The translations under genes and the position numbers were made by a program. Positions 9,050 through 16,505 of a stretch of 64,000 bases of DNA are shown here, piece after piece. Every line of letters starts with the position of its first letter. Position 1 is the stretch's first letter. The notes under the pieces are model-generated. The model was not told where the DNA came from. It saw only the letters and a list, made by a program, of their open reading frames with translations, and did not search any database. Origin of the DNA: Ferruginibacter sp. (GTDB taxonomy: Bacteria; Bacteroidota; Bacteroidia; Chitinophagales; Chitinophagaceae); the NCBI GenBank assembly GCA_030831945.1, contig JAURKC010000022.1:62001-126000 (forward strand), given 5' to 3'.

Positions 9050-9997
9050 CTAATCTTTCACATCTGCTGGCACTCCCTTTCTATTATGATAAATAGAATA
9101 AAATATGGAACCAGTAATACAAAATATAATTACCAATAAGGAAACCCATACTGGAATATGTACCCATTGAACAACTAGCATTTTTACACCAATAAATATC
9201 AATACAATGGCTATGCCCTGTTGTAAAAAATCAAATCTACTTGCAGCACCTCTCAATAAAAAGAAGAGACTCCTTAAACCTAAAACTGCGAAAATATTAG
9301 AAGAATAAATCAATAGTTTTTTATTTGGATCAGGTATAATTGAAAAAACAGCCGGTATAGAATCCACAGCAAAAACAATATCAATAAGCCCTAACATCAC
9401 CACCACCATAGAAAGTTTGGTAAATAAAATCTTATTTTCTTTTTTTATGATAAATCTTCCATTCGGTTCTGCATTGGTAGTAGGCATAAACTTTTTCATC
9501 ATCTTAAATGCAAAACTATCCTCTGGCTTAAACTCTTCTTCGTCACTACTAGAAAACATCTTACTTCCTGTATAGACTAAGAACACACCAAAAATATACA
9601 TGATCCAATCAAATCGAGCTACCAATCCACTTCCCAAAGCGATAAAAAGTATTCTGAAAACGATAGCCATCAAAATACCCAATAATAATACTCGAGAATA
9701 ATCTTGCTTTTGCACTCCAAAAAAAGAAAAAATGATAATAAAAACAAAGATATTGTCTACTGAAAGTGACCACTCTAAAAGATACGCAGATAAATACTGT
9801 AAAGCATCATTCGGCCCATTTTCATACCAGACAAAGACACTAAAGGCAAAAGCCAATGACACCCAAAATATTGTTTGAACGATTGCATTTTTAAGCGTTA
9901 TAACAGTATTTTTTTTACTAATTAATCCCAAATCAAAAACTAGGGCTAATACAACTAAACCTGAAAACACTAGATAAATCAACAGACTATTATTCAT
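9050..9997 (-). CDS. TerC/Alx-family integral membrane protein
   Basis: A 315-residue protein with about eight to nine predicted membrane segments. The TerC family signature with acidic residues inside the membrane is present: LEWSLSVDNIFVFIIIF near residue 85 and FAVDSIPAVFSI near residue 215. Members of the family are linked to tellurite resistance and, for Alx/MntP-like proteins, to manganese export and pH response; a metal-ion role is likely but the ion is not settled. The ATG at 9997 gives a hydrophobic N-terminus directly. It lies 55 bp downstream of gldG and 96 bp upstream of murF-alr, all on the minus strand, with no terminator visible between them. Confidence 0.88.
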   Translation of the reverse strand: MNNSLLIYLVFSGLVVLALVFDLGLISKKNTVITLKNAIVQTIFWVSLAFAFSVFVWYENGPNDALQYLSAYLLEWSLSVDNIFVFIIIFSFFGVQKQDYSRVLLLGILMAIVFRILFIALGSGLVARFDWIMYIFGVFLVYTGSKMFSSSDEEEFKPEDSFAFKMMKKFMPTTNAEPNGRFIIKKENKILFTKLSMVVVMLGLIDIVFAVDSIPAVFSIIPDPNKKLLIYSSNIFAVLGLRSLFFLLRGAASRFDFLQQGIAIVLIFIGVKMLVVQWVHIPVWVSLLVIIFCITGSIFYSIYHNRKGVPADVKD

Positions 9998-10052
9998 AAT
10001 TTTTATTAATTAACCAATTGATTACTCATTTCATCAACGGTAAAATGATTTT

Positions 10053-11789
10053 TTAAAATGTATATTTTCTTTTTCGTAACCATTGGTAAAACACCGCAAA
10101 TAGGCAAACCAGAATTACAGGAACCAATATATTAATTAATTGCCAACTCGATTTTTGTTCCTCCACTTTTTTTACATCCAATAATCGAAGGGTGTAATCT
10201 TTTGCTTTTGCTTCCAATACATTATCATTATTAGCAAGGTACTCAGAACAGGTCAAAAAGAAATCCTTATTGGCATACCCCACTTTAGTATACTTGTTAG
10301 TCCCCATAGGTAAAGGGCCAATTTTATCAGAAACCTGATTCATTACAATATCCGCATCACTCACCACGATTATTTTGCCAGGTATAGTGCAAGCCTTTTT
10401 AAATTCTGCTTTATATTGCTGTAAACTTTCTACCTGAGCCTGACTTACCCTATTGGCATAAAGTGAAGAAAATTTGCCCTCCAATAAAACAGCCACAGGA
10501 ATATTTTTACGATTGTATTTATTGATTGACTCCTGGGTTTGTAAACTATTTAATTCTATCCTTGCAGGAGTTGACAAAGTGTAGGCATTCTCAGAGGAAG
10601 TTAACAGTATTGTTTTAGAAATTCCAGCTGCCTCTACCGTGTCAATAGAATTTACAAATTGACCCAATACATCTGCTTGATTTTTTACAATGCCGTGTGC
10701 TGAACCTGGCTGTAATAAAGGCGCATAAGGCCATGGCAATAACTGCTGCTGACTTTGACCACCTACACTGCCCACTTCCACCGGTATCAAATCAGCATGC
10801 TTATCTGCAATTAAATCCGTATTGACCCGCACTCCATAACGAAATAATAAATCATTTAAATTTAAGTCGCGGGAATAAGCTATTAAATCACCATTTTGCA
10901 GACTGTCTCTTTCTGCGTATAAGACATCGATAAAGAAAAGTAAATTTCCTCCATTCATAACATACTGATCTAACTTAAACTTATCTTGATCAGAAAAATT
11001 TTCTAAAGGTTTTACTATTACCAATGCATTGAATTCGTTAGAAATAAATGGCTGAGATTTTAAATTAACCGTATCTACAATAAAATTGCGGCCCAATGTT
11101 TCAAAAACATCGTTCACGGGTAGAAATCCATATTCGGGTTCACCATTTCCATATAGATATCCAACCAATGGAGTTTGAGCTTGTGTCAACTGTTGAATAG
11201 CGTGTGAAAATTTATACTCAAGCAAAGCCTCTGCACTATTCAAGGATTGCTTATCCAACAAATCATTAGAATTAAAAACACTCTTTTGAATTTGACCCTG
11301 CAGAAGATCTATAGCAATAGCTTTTCCTTTGTATCGAACAATTGCTCCAGGAAATATTTGACGATTATTTACTCCTTCTCCTTCCTTCACTTGCACCTGT
11401 TGATTAGTAGGTCTCAAGCCCATCGCGATAAGGGATTCAAATACTTTTGATTTGGCAGAATCATCCAAGCCATCACCAGGAATTTCAAAAATATACTGAA
11501 TGTTATTGCCGCCGTAATTTTTAAAATTTTCTAGTAGCTCCCTGGTACTATTGGAAAGTTTTTTGAATTCTGATTTTATATCTCCTGAAAGTAATACGGT
11601 AATATCTACTGTGCTATCCAAGTTAGTAAGCATTTTTTTTGTAGTGGCAGATAAAGTAAAACGCTTTTCATTCGTAAAATCAACACTGGTATGAAAAAAA
11701 GAAGCCGCCCAATTAATTGCAATAAGCAGTAGGACACAAAGAGCCAACCAAGCTTTAGTTTTTAATATTTTATAAGAAAATAATTTCAT
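10053..11789 (-). CDS. gldG: Gliding motility-associated ABC transporter auxiliary protein GldG
   Basis: A 578-residue membrane-anchored periplasmic protein of the GldG family. An N-terminal membrane segment (about residues 13-30, WLALCVLLLIAINWAASFF) is followed by a large extracytoplasmic ABC-auxiliary domain and a single C-terminal membrane segment (about 550-570) ending in WLRKRKYTF. Family features include the N-terminal FTLSATTKKML and the long stretch LVIVKPLENFSDQDKFKLD (the last part of the auxiliary domain). GldG works with the permease GldF and the ATPase GldA in gliding motility in Flavobacterium-type bacteria; orthologues also occur in non-gliding Bacteroidota. The permease gene gldF is 13 bp upstream, so the two are cotranscribed. 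gldA is not in the window. Confidence 0.9.
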   Translation of the reverse strand: MKLFSYKILKTKAWLALCVLLLIAINWAASFFHTSVDFTNEKRFTLSATTKKMLTNLDSTVDITVLLSGDIKSEFKKLSNSTRELLENFKNYGGNNIQYIFEIPGDGLDDSAKSKVFESLIAMGLRPTNQQVQVKEGEGVNNRQIFPGAIVRYKGKAIAIDLLQGQIQKSVFNSNDLLDKQSLNSAEALLEYKFSHAIQQLTQAQTPLVGYLYGNGEPEYGFLPVNDVFETLGRNFIVDTVNLKSQPFISNEFNALVIVKPLENFSDQDKFKLDQYVMNGGNLLFFIDVLYAERDSLQNGDLIAYSRDLNLNDLLFRYGVRVNTDLIADKHADLIPVEVGSVGGQSQQQLLPWPYAPLLQPGSAHGIVKNQADVLGQFVNSIDTVEAAGISKTILLTSSENAYTLSTPARIELNSLQTQESINKYNRKNIPVAVLLEGKFSSLYANRVSQAQVESLQQYKAEFKKACTIPGKIIVVSDADIVMNQVSDKIGPLPMGTNKYTKVGYANKDFFLTCSEYLANNDNVLEAKAKDYTLRLLDVKKVEEQKSSWQLINILVPVILVCLFAVFYQWLRKRKYTF

Positions 11790-11802
11790 TGTATAATTTA
11801 CC

Positions 11803-12525
11803 TTATCGCTTAAGCAAATTTTTAATAGTGATCAAAAGAAAGAGTGCTACGAGACTCCCAAAATAAATGACATCTCTAGAATCTAATAACCCACGACTAA
11901 CACTTTTGTAATGAAAATCAATTCCCCACATTTCTATATAATAATCCATTTTTGCCTGAAAAATTGGCAATTTACTCATTGCATTGAAGCCGAAATATAG
12001 CAGTAAACAAGCAAAAGCACTGATCAAAAATGCCACCACTGCATTGTTAGTAAAACTGCTACCACATAAGCTAATGGCTGCGAATACAGAAGCCAATAAA
12101 AAAAGACCTATATAACTCCCTGCAATTCCTCCTCCATCGATTCCGCCATCTGAACTTAAATTTTTGATGGTGAATACATAAATTAAAGTGGGAAGAATTA
12201 CGAAAATGAGTACCGCTAAAATTGCAATGTATTTACCTGCTACAATTTGAAATTTAGTAAGTGGACTAGTTTGTAATATTTCAAATGTACCAGACTTAAA
12301 CTCTTCGGAGAAGGAACGCATTGTAATAGCAGGTACTAAAAATATCAGCACCCAAGGAGATAGTTCAAAAAAAATATCTAGTGAAGCATATCCAAAATCA
12401 AAAAGATTACTATCATTTAACACAAACAGATAAAAACCATTTACAAGTAAAAACAAAATAATGGCAATGTATCCAGTAAGGTTACTAAAAAATTGATGTA
12501 ATTCCTTTTTACAAATACTCCACAT
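11803..12525 (-). CDS. gldF: Gliding motility-associated ABC transporter permease GldF
   Basis: A 240-residue ABC-2-type permease with six predicted membrane segments and the family pattern SICKKELHQFFSNLTGYI at the N-terminus, followed by TMRSFSEEFKSGTFEIL and LLTSPLT-like (LQTSPLTKFQIVAGKY) signatures. An open frame reaches a TTG at 12546, but the ATG at 12525 gives the normal N-terminus MWSICKKEL. It is 13 bp upstream of gldG, and the pair should form the membrane part of the Gld ABC transporter. The gldA ATPase gene, often unlinked in Bacteroidota, is absent here. About 480 bp of non-coding sequence lies upstream, and no exact TAnnTTTG promoter was found in it. Confidence 0.9.
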   Translation of the reverse strand: MWSICKKELHQFFSNLTGYIAIILFLLVNGFYLFVLNDSNLFDFGYASLDIFFELSPWVLIFLVPAITMRSFSEEFKSGTFEILQTSPLTKFQIVAGKYIAILAVLIFVILPTLIYVFTIKNLSSDGGIDGGGIAGSYIGLFLLASVFAAISLCGSSFTNNAVVAFLISAFACLLLYFGFNAMSKLPIFQAKMDYYIEMWGIDFHYKSVSRGLLDSRDVIYFGSLVALFLLITIKNLLKR

Positions 12526-12708
12526 GAATGATAAAATTAGATGCAATTTACTGTTTACCGCCTAGAATACTTTCCTTTATATAAACGATTGATTTCAAAT
12601 AGTTTATATGGTAATTATTAGCAATATAAAGCTATTATTTCTCCCCTCTCGAAAAATTTTTAATCAAAAGCAGCGTTTTACACCAAGTTCTTGTCTTATT
12701 ATATTATC

Positions 12709-12852
12709 GGAGTTTTTACTCCAACTCAAAACTAATTGAATGGATGGTTAAGGCTGTTTTAATAAGTCCCCTTCCTATTTCAAATACTTAATAAACAACG
12801 GTTGTTTACCAAAACCAACTGCTGATTCCCGCTCTCAAGGCGGGATTTTTTA
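12709..12852 (+). ncRNA. Candidate small RNA ending in an intrinsic terminator
   Basis: On the plus strand there is an orderly run of secondary-structure elements with no coding frame: a hairpin GGAGT-tttt-ACTCC (12709-12722), a near-perfect inverted repeat TAAACAAC-g-GTTGTTTA (12792-12808), and a terminator hairpin with a T tract (12827-12851). A plus-strand terminator here has no upstream plus-strand gene to end, because the neighbours on both sides are on the minus strand. That suggests an independent transcript of about 145 nt. No exact promoter consensus was found; only a weak TATATTAT precedes the first hairpin. I could not match it to a known family such as 6S, SRP or tmRNA. Confidence 0.3.
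12827..12851 (+). terminator. Intrinsic terminator on the plus strand
   Basis: A six-base-pair stem TCCCGC/GCGGGA with a seven-base loop is followed directly by six T residues and then ATT. It has no annotated plus-strand gene upstream, hence the small-RNA suggestion. Confidence 0.55.
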
Positions 12853-12941
12853 TTACTTCCCACTCCAATGGGGATTCAAATGCTAGCTCAAGCCACTAAA
12901 AGTCCATTACTACCCACTCTAATGATATTTATTCAGTTGGT

Positions 12942-12979
12942 AAAAAAATTCCCGGCTACCAAGGGCAACCGGGAATTTT
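12942..12979 (-). terminator. Terminator of the iscS-iscU-iscA operon
   Basis: An eleven-base-pair perfect stem, AAAATTCCCGG (12945-12955) with CCGGGAATTTT (12969-12979), with a thirteen-base loop. On the minus strand it is followed by a run of seven T residues (12948-12942). It lies about 30 bp after the iscA stop codon. Confidence 0.85.
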
Positions 12980-13010
12980 AAAAATATTTAAAAATTATTT
13001 CAGTGAATTT

Positions 13011-13427
13011 TTAAACGGCAAAGCTCTCGCCGCATCCGCAACTTCTACTAGCATTAGGATTGTCGAAATAAAAACCTTTTCCATTTAATCCGTCGCTAAA
13101 TTCCAATTCAGTATTGACTAGATACAAAAAGCTTTTAAGGTCGGTTACAATTTTAATCCCCTTGTCCTCAAAAGCTTGGTCCATTGGTTTTTGCTCATTA
13201 TCAAAATCCATCTTATAACTTAAGCCACTACATCCTCCCCCGACTACGCCTACACGCAAAAAATAAGAAGGATCATCTGCCAACCCAGCATCTTTCATTA
13301 GAGCAATCACTTTTTGCTTAGCTTTATCACTAATATAAATAGCATTATCCAATGTCACAGCTCCTGCCGTAGCGGCTGGTGCAGTGACTGCTTGATTGTC
13401 CGATAGATTAGAAACATTGCTATTCAT
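13011..13427 (-). CDS. iscA: A-type iron-sulfur carrier protein IscA
   Basis: Carries or inserts iron-sulfur clusters into target proteins. The three conserved cysteines of the A-type family are C66 (VVGGGCSGLSYKM) and C130 and C132 (RSCGCGESF). The protein has 138 residues, about 30 more than E. coli IscA (107), because of a Thr/Ala-rich N-terminal extension (residues 1-25) before the conserved core starting at VTLDNAIYISDKAK. It is the last gene of iscS-iscU-iscA: the iscU stop is 60 bp upstream and a strong terminator follows its own stop. A SufA or ErpA name would fit the sequence nearly as well; the isc context decides the call. Confidence 0.9.
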   Translation of the reverse strand: MNSNVSNLSDNQAVTAPAATAGAVTLDNAIYISDKAKQKVIALMKDAGLADDPSYFLRVGVVGGGCSGLSYKMDFDNEQKPMDQAFEDKGIKIVTDLKSFLYLVNTELEFSDGLNGKGFYFDNPNASRSCGCGESFAV

Positions 13428-13487
13428 TTTCCAAAACTTTTATCAGGTCGTAACCTTTTACTATCTAAGGTGCTTGTTTAAAAAATA

Positions 13488-13907
13488 CTAGTGAACTACA
13501 CTATCCTCAAACTTAATAGCATCCATACCATTTTTTACTCTGTAGTCATTGATCGCTGCTTTTATAGCATCTTCTGCTAATACAGAACAGTGAATTTTCA
13601 CCGGTGGAAGATTTAACTCTTCAACAAAATCCATATTATCAACTGCAAGTGCTTGATCAATGCTTTTTCCTTTTAGCCATTCAGTAGCCAGAGAAGAAGA
13701 AGCGATTGCAGAACCGCAACCGAAGGTCTTAAATTTAGCATCTGTAATCATGCCAGTAGCATCATCCACCTCAATTTGCAAACGCATCACATCGCCGCAT
13801 TCAGGTGCACCAACAAGCCCAGTTCCTACATTTTTACTGCCTTTATCAAGCGTACCCACATTTTTGGGATTTTGGTAATGATCAATTACTTTTTCTGAAT
13901 ATGCCAT
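13488..13907 (-). CDS. iscU: Iron-sulfur cluster scaffold protein IscU
   Basis: The scaffold on which a [2Fe-2S] cluster is built from sulfur supplied by IscS. The 139-residue protein has the N-terminal MAYSEKVIDHYQNPKNVG and the three cluster-binding cysteines C37 (GAPECGD), C64 (TFGCGSAIAS) and C107 (KIHCSVLA), plus D39. The segment LPPVK (100-104) is the exact motif that the Hsp70 chaperone HscA recognises in E. coli IscU, so a partner chaperone is expected elsewhere in the genome. The gene sits 95 bp downstream of iscS and 60 bp upstream of iscA, all on the minus strand. Confidence 0.96.
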   Translation of the reverse strand: MAYSEKVIDHYQNPKNVGTLDKGSKNVGTGLVGAPECGDVMRLQIEVDDATGMITDAKFKTFGCGSAIASSSLATEWLKGKSIDQALAVDNMDFVEELNLPPVKIHCSVLAEDAIKAAINDYRVKNGMDAIKFEDSVVH

Positions 13908-14002
13908 GGTTGTAAATTTATAAAGGTGAAATTAAGAAAACTAAAAAGTTAATGCTACAACTTTAACAAATTTTCCTGTTTTTTTGTTTGTTTACTATTT
14001 AA

Positions 14003-15220
14003 TTAATGGGCTGCCCACTCAATTTTACTTAAGTCAATCCCTTCTTTATACATTTCCCAAAGTGGACTCATATCTCTCAATTTCAATACTGTTTCGCTGA
14101 TTGCTTTAATGGTATAATCGATTTGTTCTTCATTAGTAAAACGACCAAGACCAAAACGAAGAGAGCTATGTGCTAAATCATCTCCTAATCCCAATGCTTT
14201 TAAAACATAAGATGGTTCTAGAGAAGCAGAAGTACAAGCTGAGCCAGAACTCAATGCAATATTCTTATTAAATCCCATTAATAAACCTTCACCTTCAACA
14301 TGTTTAAATGAAATATTGGTAACATGAGGTAAACGGTGCTCGGTACTTCCATTAATGTAAGCCTCTTCCAGCTTCATCAATTCAGTCTCTAACTTATTTC
14401 TTAATTTACTGATACGTTGAGTGTCTTCCTCCATATCTTGCATACATAATTCACAAGCCTTTCCAAAACCCACAATACCTGGTACATTTAAAGTACCACT
14501 TCTCATTCCTCTCTCGTGGCCACCACCATCCATCTGTGCGGTAACTTTAACTCTAGGATTTTTACGACGAACGTACAAGGCACCAACCCCTTTAGGTCCA
14601 TACATTTTATGCGCGGTGAATGCCATTAAGTCTATTCCATCTTTATTTACATCCACTGGTATTTTACCTACCGCTTGCACCGCATCTGAAAATAATAAAA
14701 CACCATGCTTTTTAGCAATCGCACTGATTTCGCGAATGGGCTGAATAGTGCCAATTTCATTATTAGCATACATGATTGCTATCAAAATAGTAGTAGGGCG
14801 AATTGCCGCTTCTAGTTCCTTTAGGTCAATTAAACCATCTGGCTTAACCTGGAGATAAGTAACTTCTCCGCCTGTTTTTTCAATATGTTTACAAGTATCT
14901 AAAACTGCCTTATGCTCTGTGGTGGCAGTGATAACATGATTTCCTTTGCTAGCATACATTTCATAAATACCCTTGATAGCTAGATTGTCACCTTCAGTTG
15001 CACCACTAGTGAAAATAATTTCCTTAGGATCTGCGCCAATTAATTTAGCTACCTGCTCTCTTGCATAGTCAACCGCTTCCTCTGCCTGCCAACCAAAAGG
15101 ATGATTCCTGCTAGCTGCATTACCAAAATGCTCTAAAAAATAAGGGGTCATCACTTCCAACACCCTTGGATCCATCGGTGTAGTGGCATTGTTATCTAAA
15201 TAAATCGGTAACTTCAACAT
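14003..15220 (-). CDS. iscS: Cysteine desulfurase IscS
   Basis: A PLP enzyme that takes sulfur from cysteine for iron-sulfur clusters and tRNA thiolation. The 405-residue protein starts with the family N-terminus [18 protein letters not shown]. The PLP lysine is K205 in [10 protein letters not shown], and the catalytic cysteine is C329 in [13 protein letters not shown], which belongs to the long mobile loop of group I (IscS/NifS) enzymes rather than SufS. It is the first gene of iscS-iscU-iscA. A -7 promoter element lies 26-33 bp upstream of the ATG. No iscR, hscA, hscB or fdx gene is nearby. It may also supply sulfur to MnmA, whose gene is at 53.8 kb. Confidence 0.96.
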   Translation of the reverse strand: MLKLPIYLDNNATTPMDPRVLEVMTPYFLEHFGNAASRNHPFGWQAEEAVDYAREQVAKLIGADPKEIIFTSGATEGDNLAIKGIYEMYASKGNHVITATTEHKAVLDTCKHIEKTGGEVTYLQVKPDGLIDLKELEAAIRPTTILIAIMYANNEIGTIQPIREISAIAKKHGVLLFSDAVQAVGKIPVDVNKDGIDLMAFTAHKMYGPKGVGALYVRRKNPRVKVTAQMDGGGHERGMRSGTLNVPGIVGFGKACELCMQDMEEDTQRISKLRNKLETELMKLEEAYINGSTEHRLPHVTNISFKHVEGEGLLMGFNKNIALSSGSACTSASLEPSYVLKALGLGDDLAHSSLRFGLGRFTNEEQIDYTIKAISETVLKLRDMSPLWEMYKEGIDLSKIEWAAH

Positions 15221-15245
15221 ATTATATTATTTGTTTATTATAATG

Positions 15246-15253
15246 CAAATTTA
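15246..15253 (-). promoter_or_regulatory. -7 promoter element of the isc operon
   Basis: On the minus strand this reads TAAATTTG, an exact TAnnTTTG match, 26 bp before the iscS ATG. No -33 box is seen at 19-20 bp spacing. Confidence 0.4.
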
Positions 15254-15343
15254 CTATAAATGGATTTAATATAGCTATTTCAAAGTCTTCTCAGTATTCA
15301 TTTTACCTATTTCGTAAACTGAAAACGAGCAAAAAAATCAACC

Positions 15344-15757
15344 ATGTTAAAGATTGAACATATTGGCATTGCAGTAAAAGAGCTATCGACTGCTATCCCT
15401 CTTTTTGAAAAATTACTTAATAGCAGCTGTTATAAGACTGAAAAAGTTGAATCTGAACAGGTAAATACCGCCTTTTTTCAAAAGGGTGCAACTAAAATTG
15501 AATTGCTAGAAAGTAGTAACTCGGAAGGTGTTATCGCCAAATTCATTGATAAAAAGGGAGAAGGCATTCACCATATTGCCTTTGAAGTAGCCGATATTGA
15601 AGCTGAAATGACAAGACTGAAAGCAGAAGGTTTTACCCTTTTAAACGAAAAACCCCATGTTGGTGCGGATAATAAATTGGTGTGTTTTTTACATCCAAAA
15701 GGGACCAACAGCGTATTGATTGAACTTTGCATGGAAAATAAAGTAGCCATAGATTAG
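15344..15757 (+). CDS. mce: Methylmalonyl-CoA epimerase
   Basis: Interconverts the (2R) and (2S) forms of methylmalonyl-CoA, linking propionyl-CoA carboxylation with the B12-dependent mutase. A 137-residue VOC-fold protein, the usual size. The metal ligands expected for the family are visible: H6 in MLKIEHIGIA, the histidine of GIHHIAFEV, and the glutamate of VLIELCME near the C-terminus; the FLHPKGTNSVLIEL ending is characteristic. It stands alone on the plus strand between iscS and the metallo-hydrolase. Its natural partner, a mutase, is represented in this window only by the small B12-binding subunit at 1949-2368. Confidence 0.93.
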   Translation: MLKIEHIGIAVKELSTAIPLFEKLLNSSCYKTEKVESEQVNTAFFQKGATKIELLESSNSEGVIAKFIDKKGEGIHHIAFEVADIEAEMTRLKAEGFTLLNEKPHVGADNKLVCFLHPKGTNSVLIELCMENKVAID

Positions 15758-15795
15758 GCTTCTCCAGTCATTTTATTACAAAATCTAGCCAAATA

Positions 15796-16434
15796 TTACT
15801 GTAAATAGGGGTTATTCGCCTTTTCAGCGCCAATTGTGGTAGGTAAACCATGACCGCTATGCACCACCGTTTCTTCTGGCAATACCAATAATTTATTTTT
15901 AATATGAAGTAGTAAGGTTTCATGATCTCCCAAAGGCAGATCCGTTCTGCCAATACTCCCCTGAAATAACACATCGCCCCCGATTAAGAAATTTTGTTTG
16001 GCACAATAGAAACAAATACTTCCGGGTGAGTGCCCAGGAACTTCAATAACTTTCAACTCATCCTGTCCCAATAAAACAGTATCTCCTTCTTTCAACAAAA
16101 TAAATTCGCCTACATAATTATCAAAAGGCATATTGTACATCAGACCAGACGTAGGCGCATAAGCAAGCACCGGTTTCTCTTTTTCGTGCATTTGCAGGGT
16201 TAAATGGTAGGTTTCCGAGATCATTTTATTGCCAAATACATGGTCTAGGTGACAATGCGTATTGAGTAATTGGGTTGGATTTAGCTCATTTTGGGTAATA
16301 AATCCCTTCAATTGCTCGTTTTCCTCTTCGAAATAACACCCTGGATCTATAATGATACATTGCTTTGACTCATTGTAGAGTATATAGGTATTTTCTCCGA
16401 TAGGATTGAAAGTGAAAAATTTTATTTTAAACAT
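15796..16434 (-). CDS. Metallo-beta-lactamase-fold hydrolase (glyoxalase II-like)
   Basis: A 212-residue MBL-fold protein of the hydroxyacylglutathione-hydrolase-like type. The zinc motifs are NTHCHLDHVFGN (HxHxDH), VPGHSPGSICFY (third histidine) and GGDVLFQGSIGRTDLP (bridging Asp), with the final histidine in VHSGHGLPTTIGAEKANNP. Family members hydrolyse thioesters such as S-lactoylglutathione or act on persulfides; the substrate is not certain in an organism that may lack glutathione. The open frame begins at a TTG (16440), but the ATG at 16434 (MFKIKFFTFNP) is the better start. It converges on mce with a 38 bp gap. Confidence 0.88.
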   Translation of the reverse strand: MFKIKFFTFNPIGENTYILYNESKQCIIIDPGCYFEEENEQLKGFITQNELNPTQLLNTHCHLDHVFGNKMISETYHLTLQMHEKEKPVLAYAPTSGLMYNMPFDNYVGEFILLKEGDTVLLGQDELKVIEVPGHSPGSICFYCAKQNFLIGGDVLFQGSIGRTDLPLGDHETLLLHIKNKLLVLPEETVVHSGHGLPTTIGAEKANNPYLQ

Positions 16435-16505
16435 TAGCAATTTGTTTACTTAATAAAGCAATATTTTTATGATTAATTTAGATACATTAATTATATTACC
16501 AAATT

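Larger units (their letters stand above)
12526..13010. other. Intergenic region with a possible small RNA and the iscA terminator
   Basis: This 485 bp stretch between gldF and iscA has no convincing open frame. Its left part (12526-12708) is AT-rich with nothing I recognise. It then holds three hairpin-forming elements ending in an intrinsic terminator on the plus strand (12709-12851, listed separately), and the iscA terminator (12945-12979). The space between the two terminators shows nothing further. Confidence 0.6.

Noticed and set aside
16435..16440. Longer start of the glyoxalase-II-like gene at a TTG (16440).
   Set aside because: An ATG two codons later gives the normal N-terminus, so the longer start is unnecessary.
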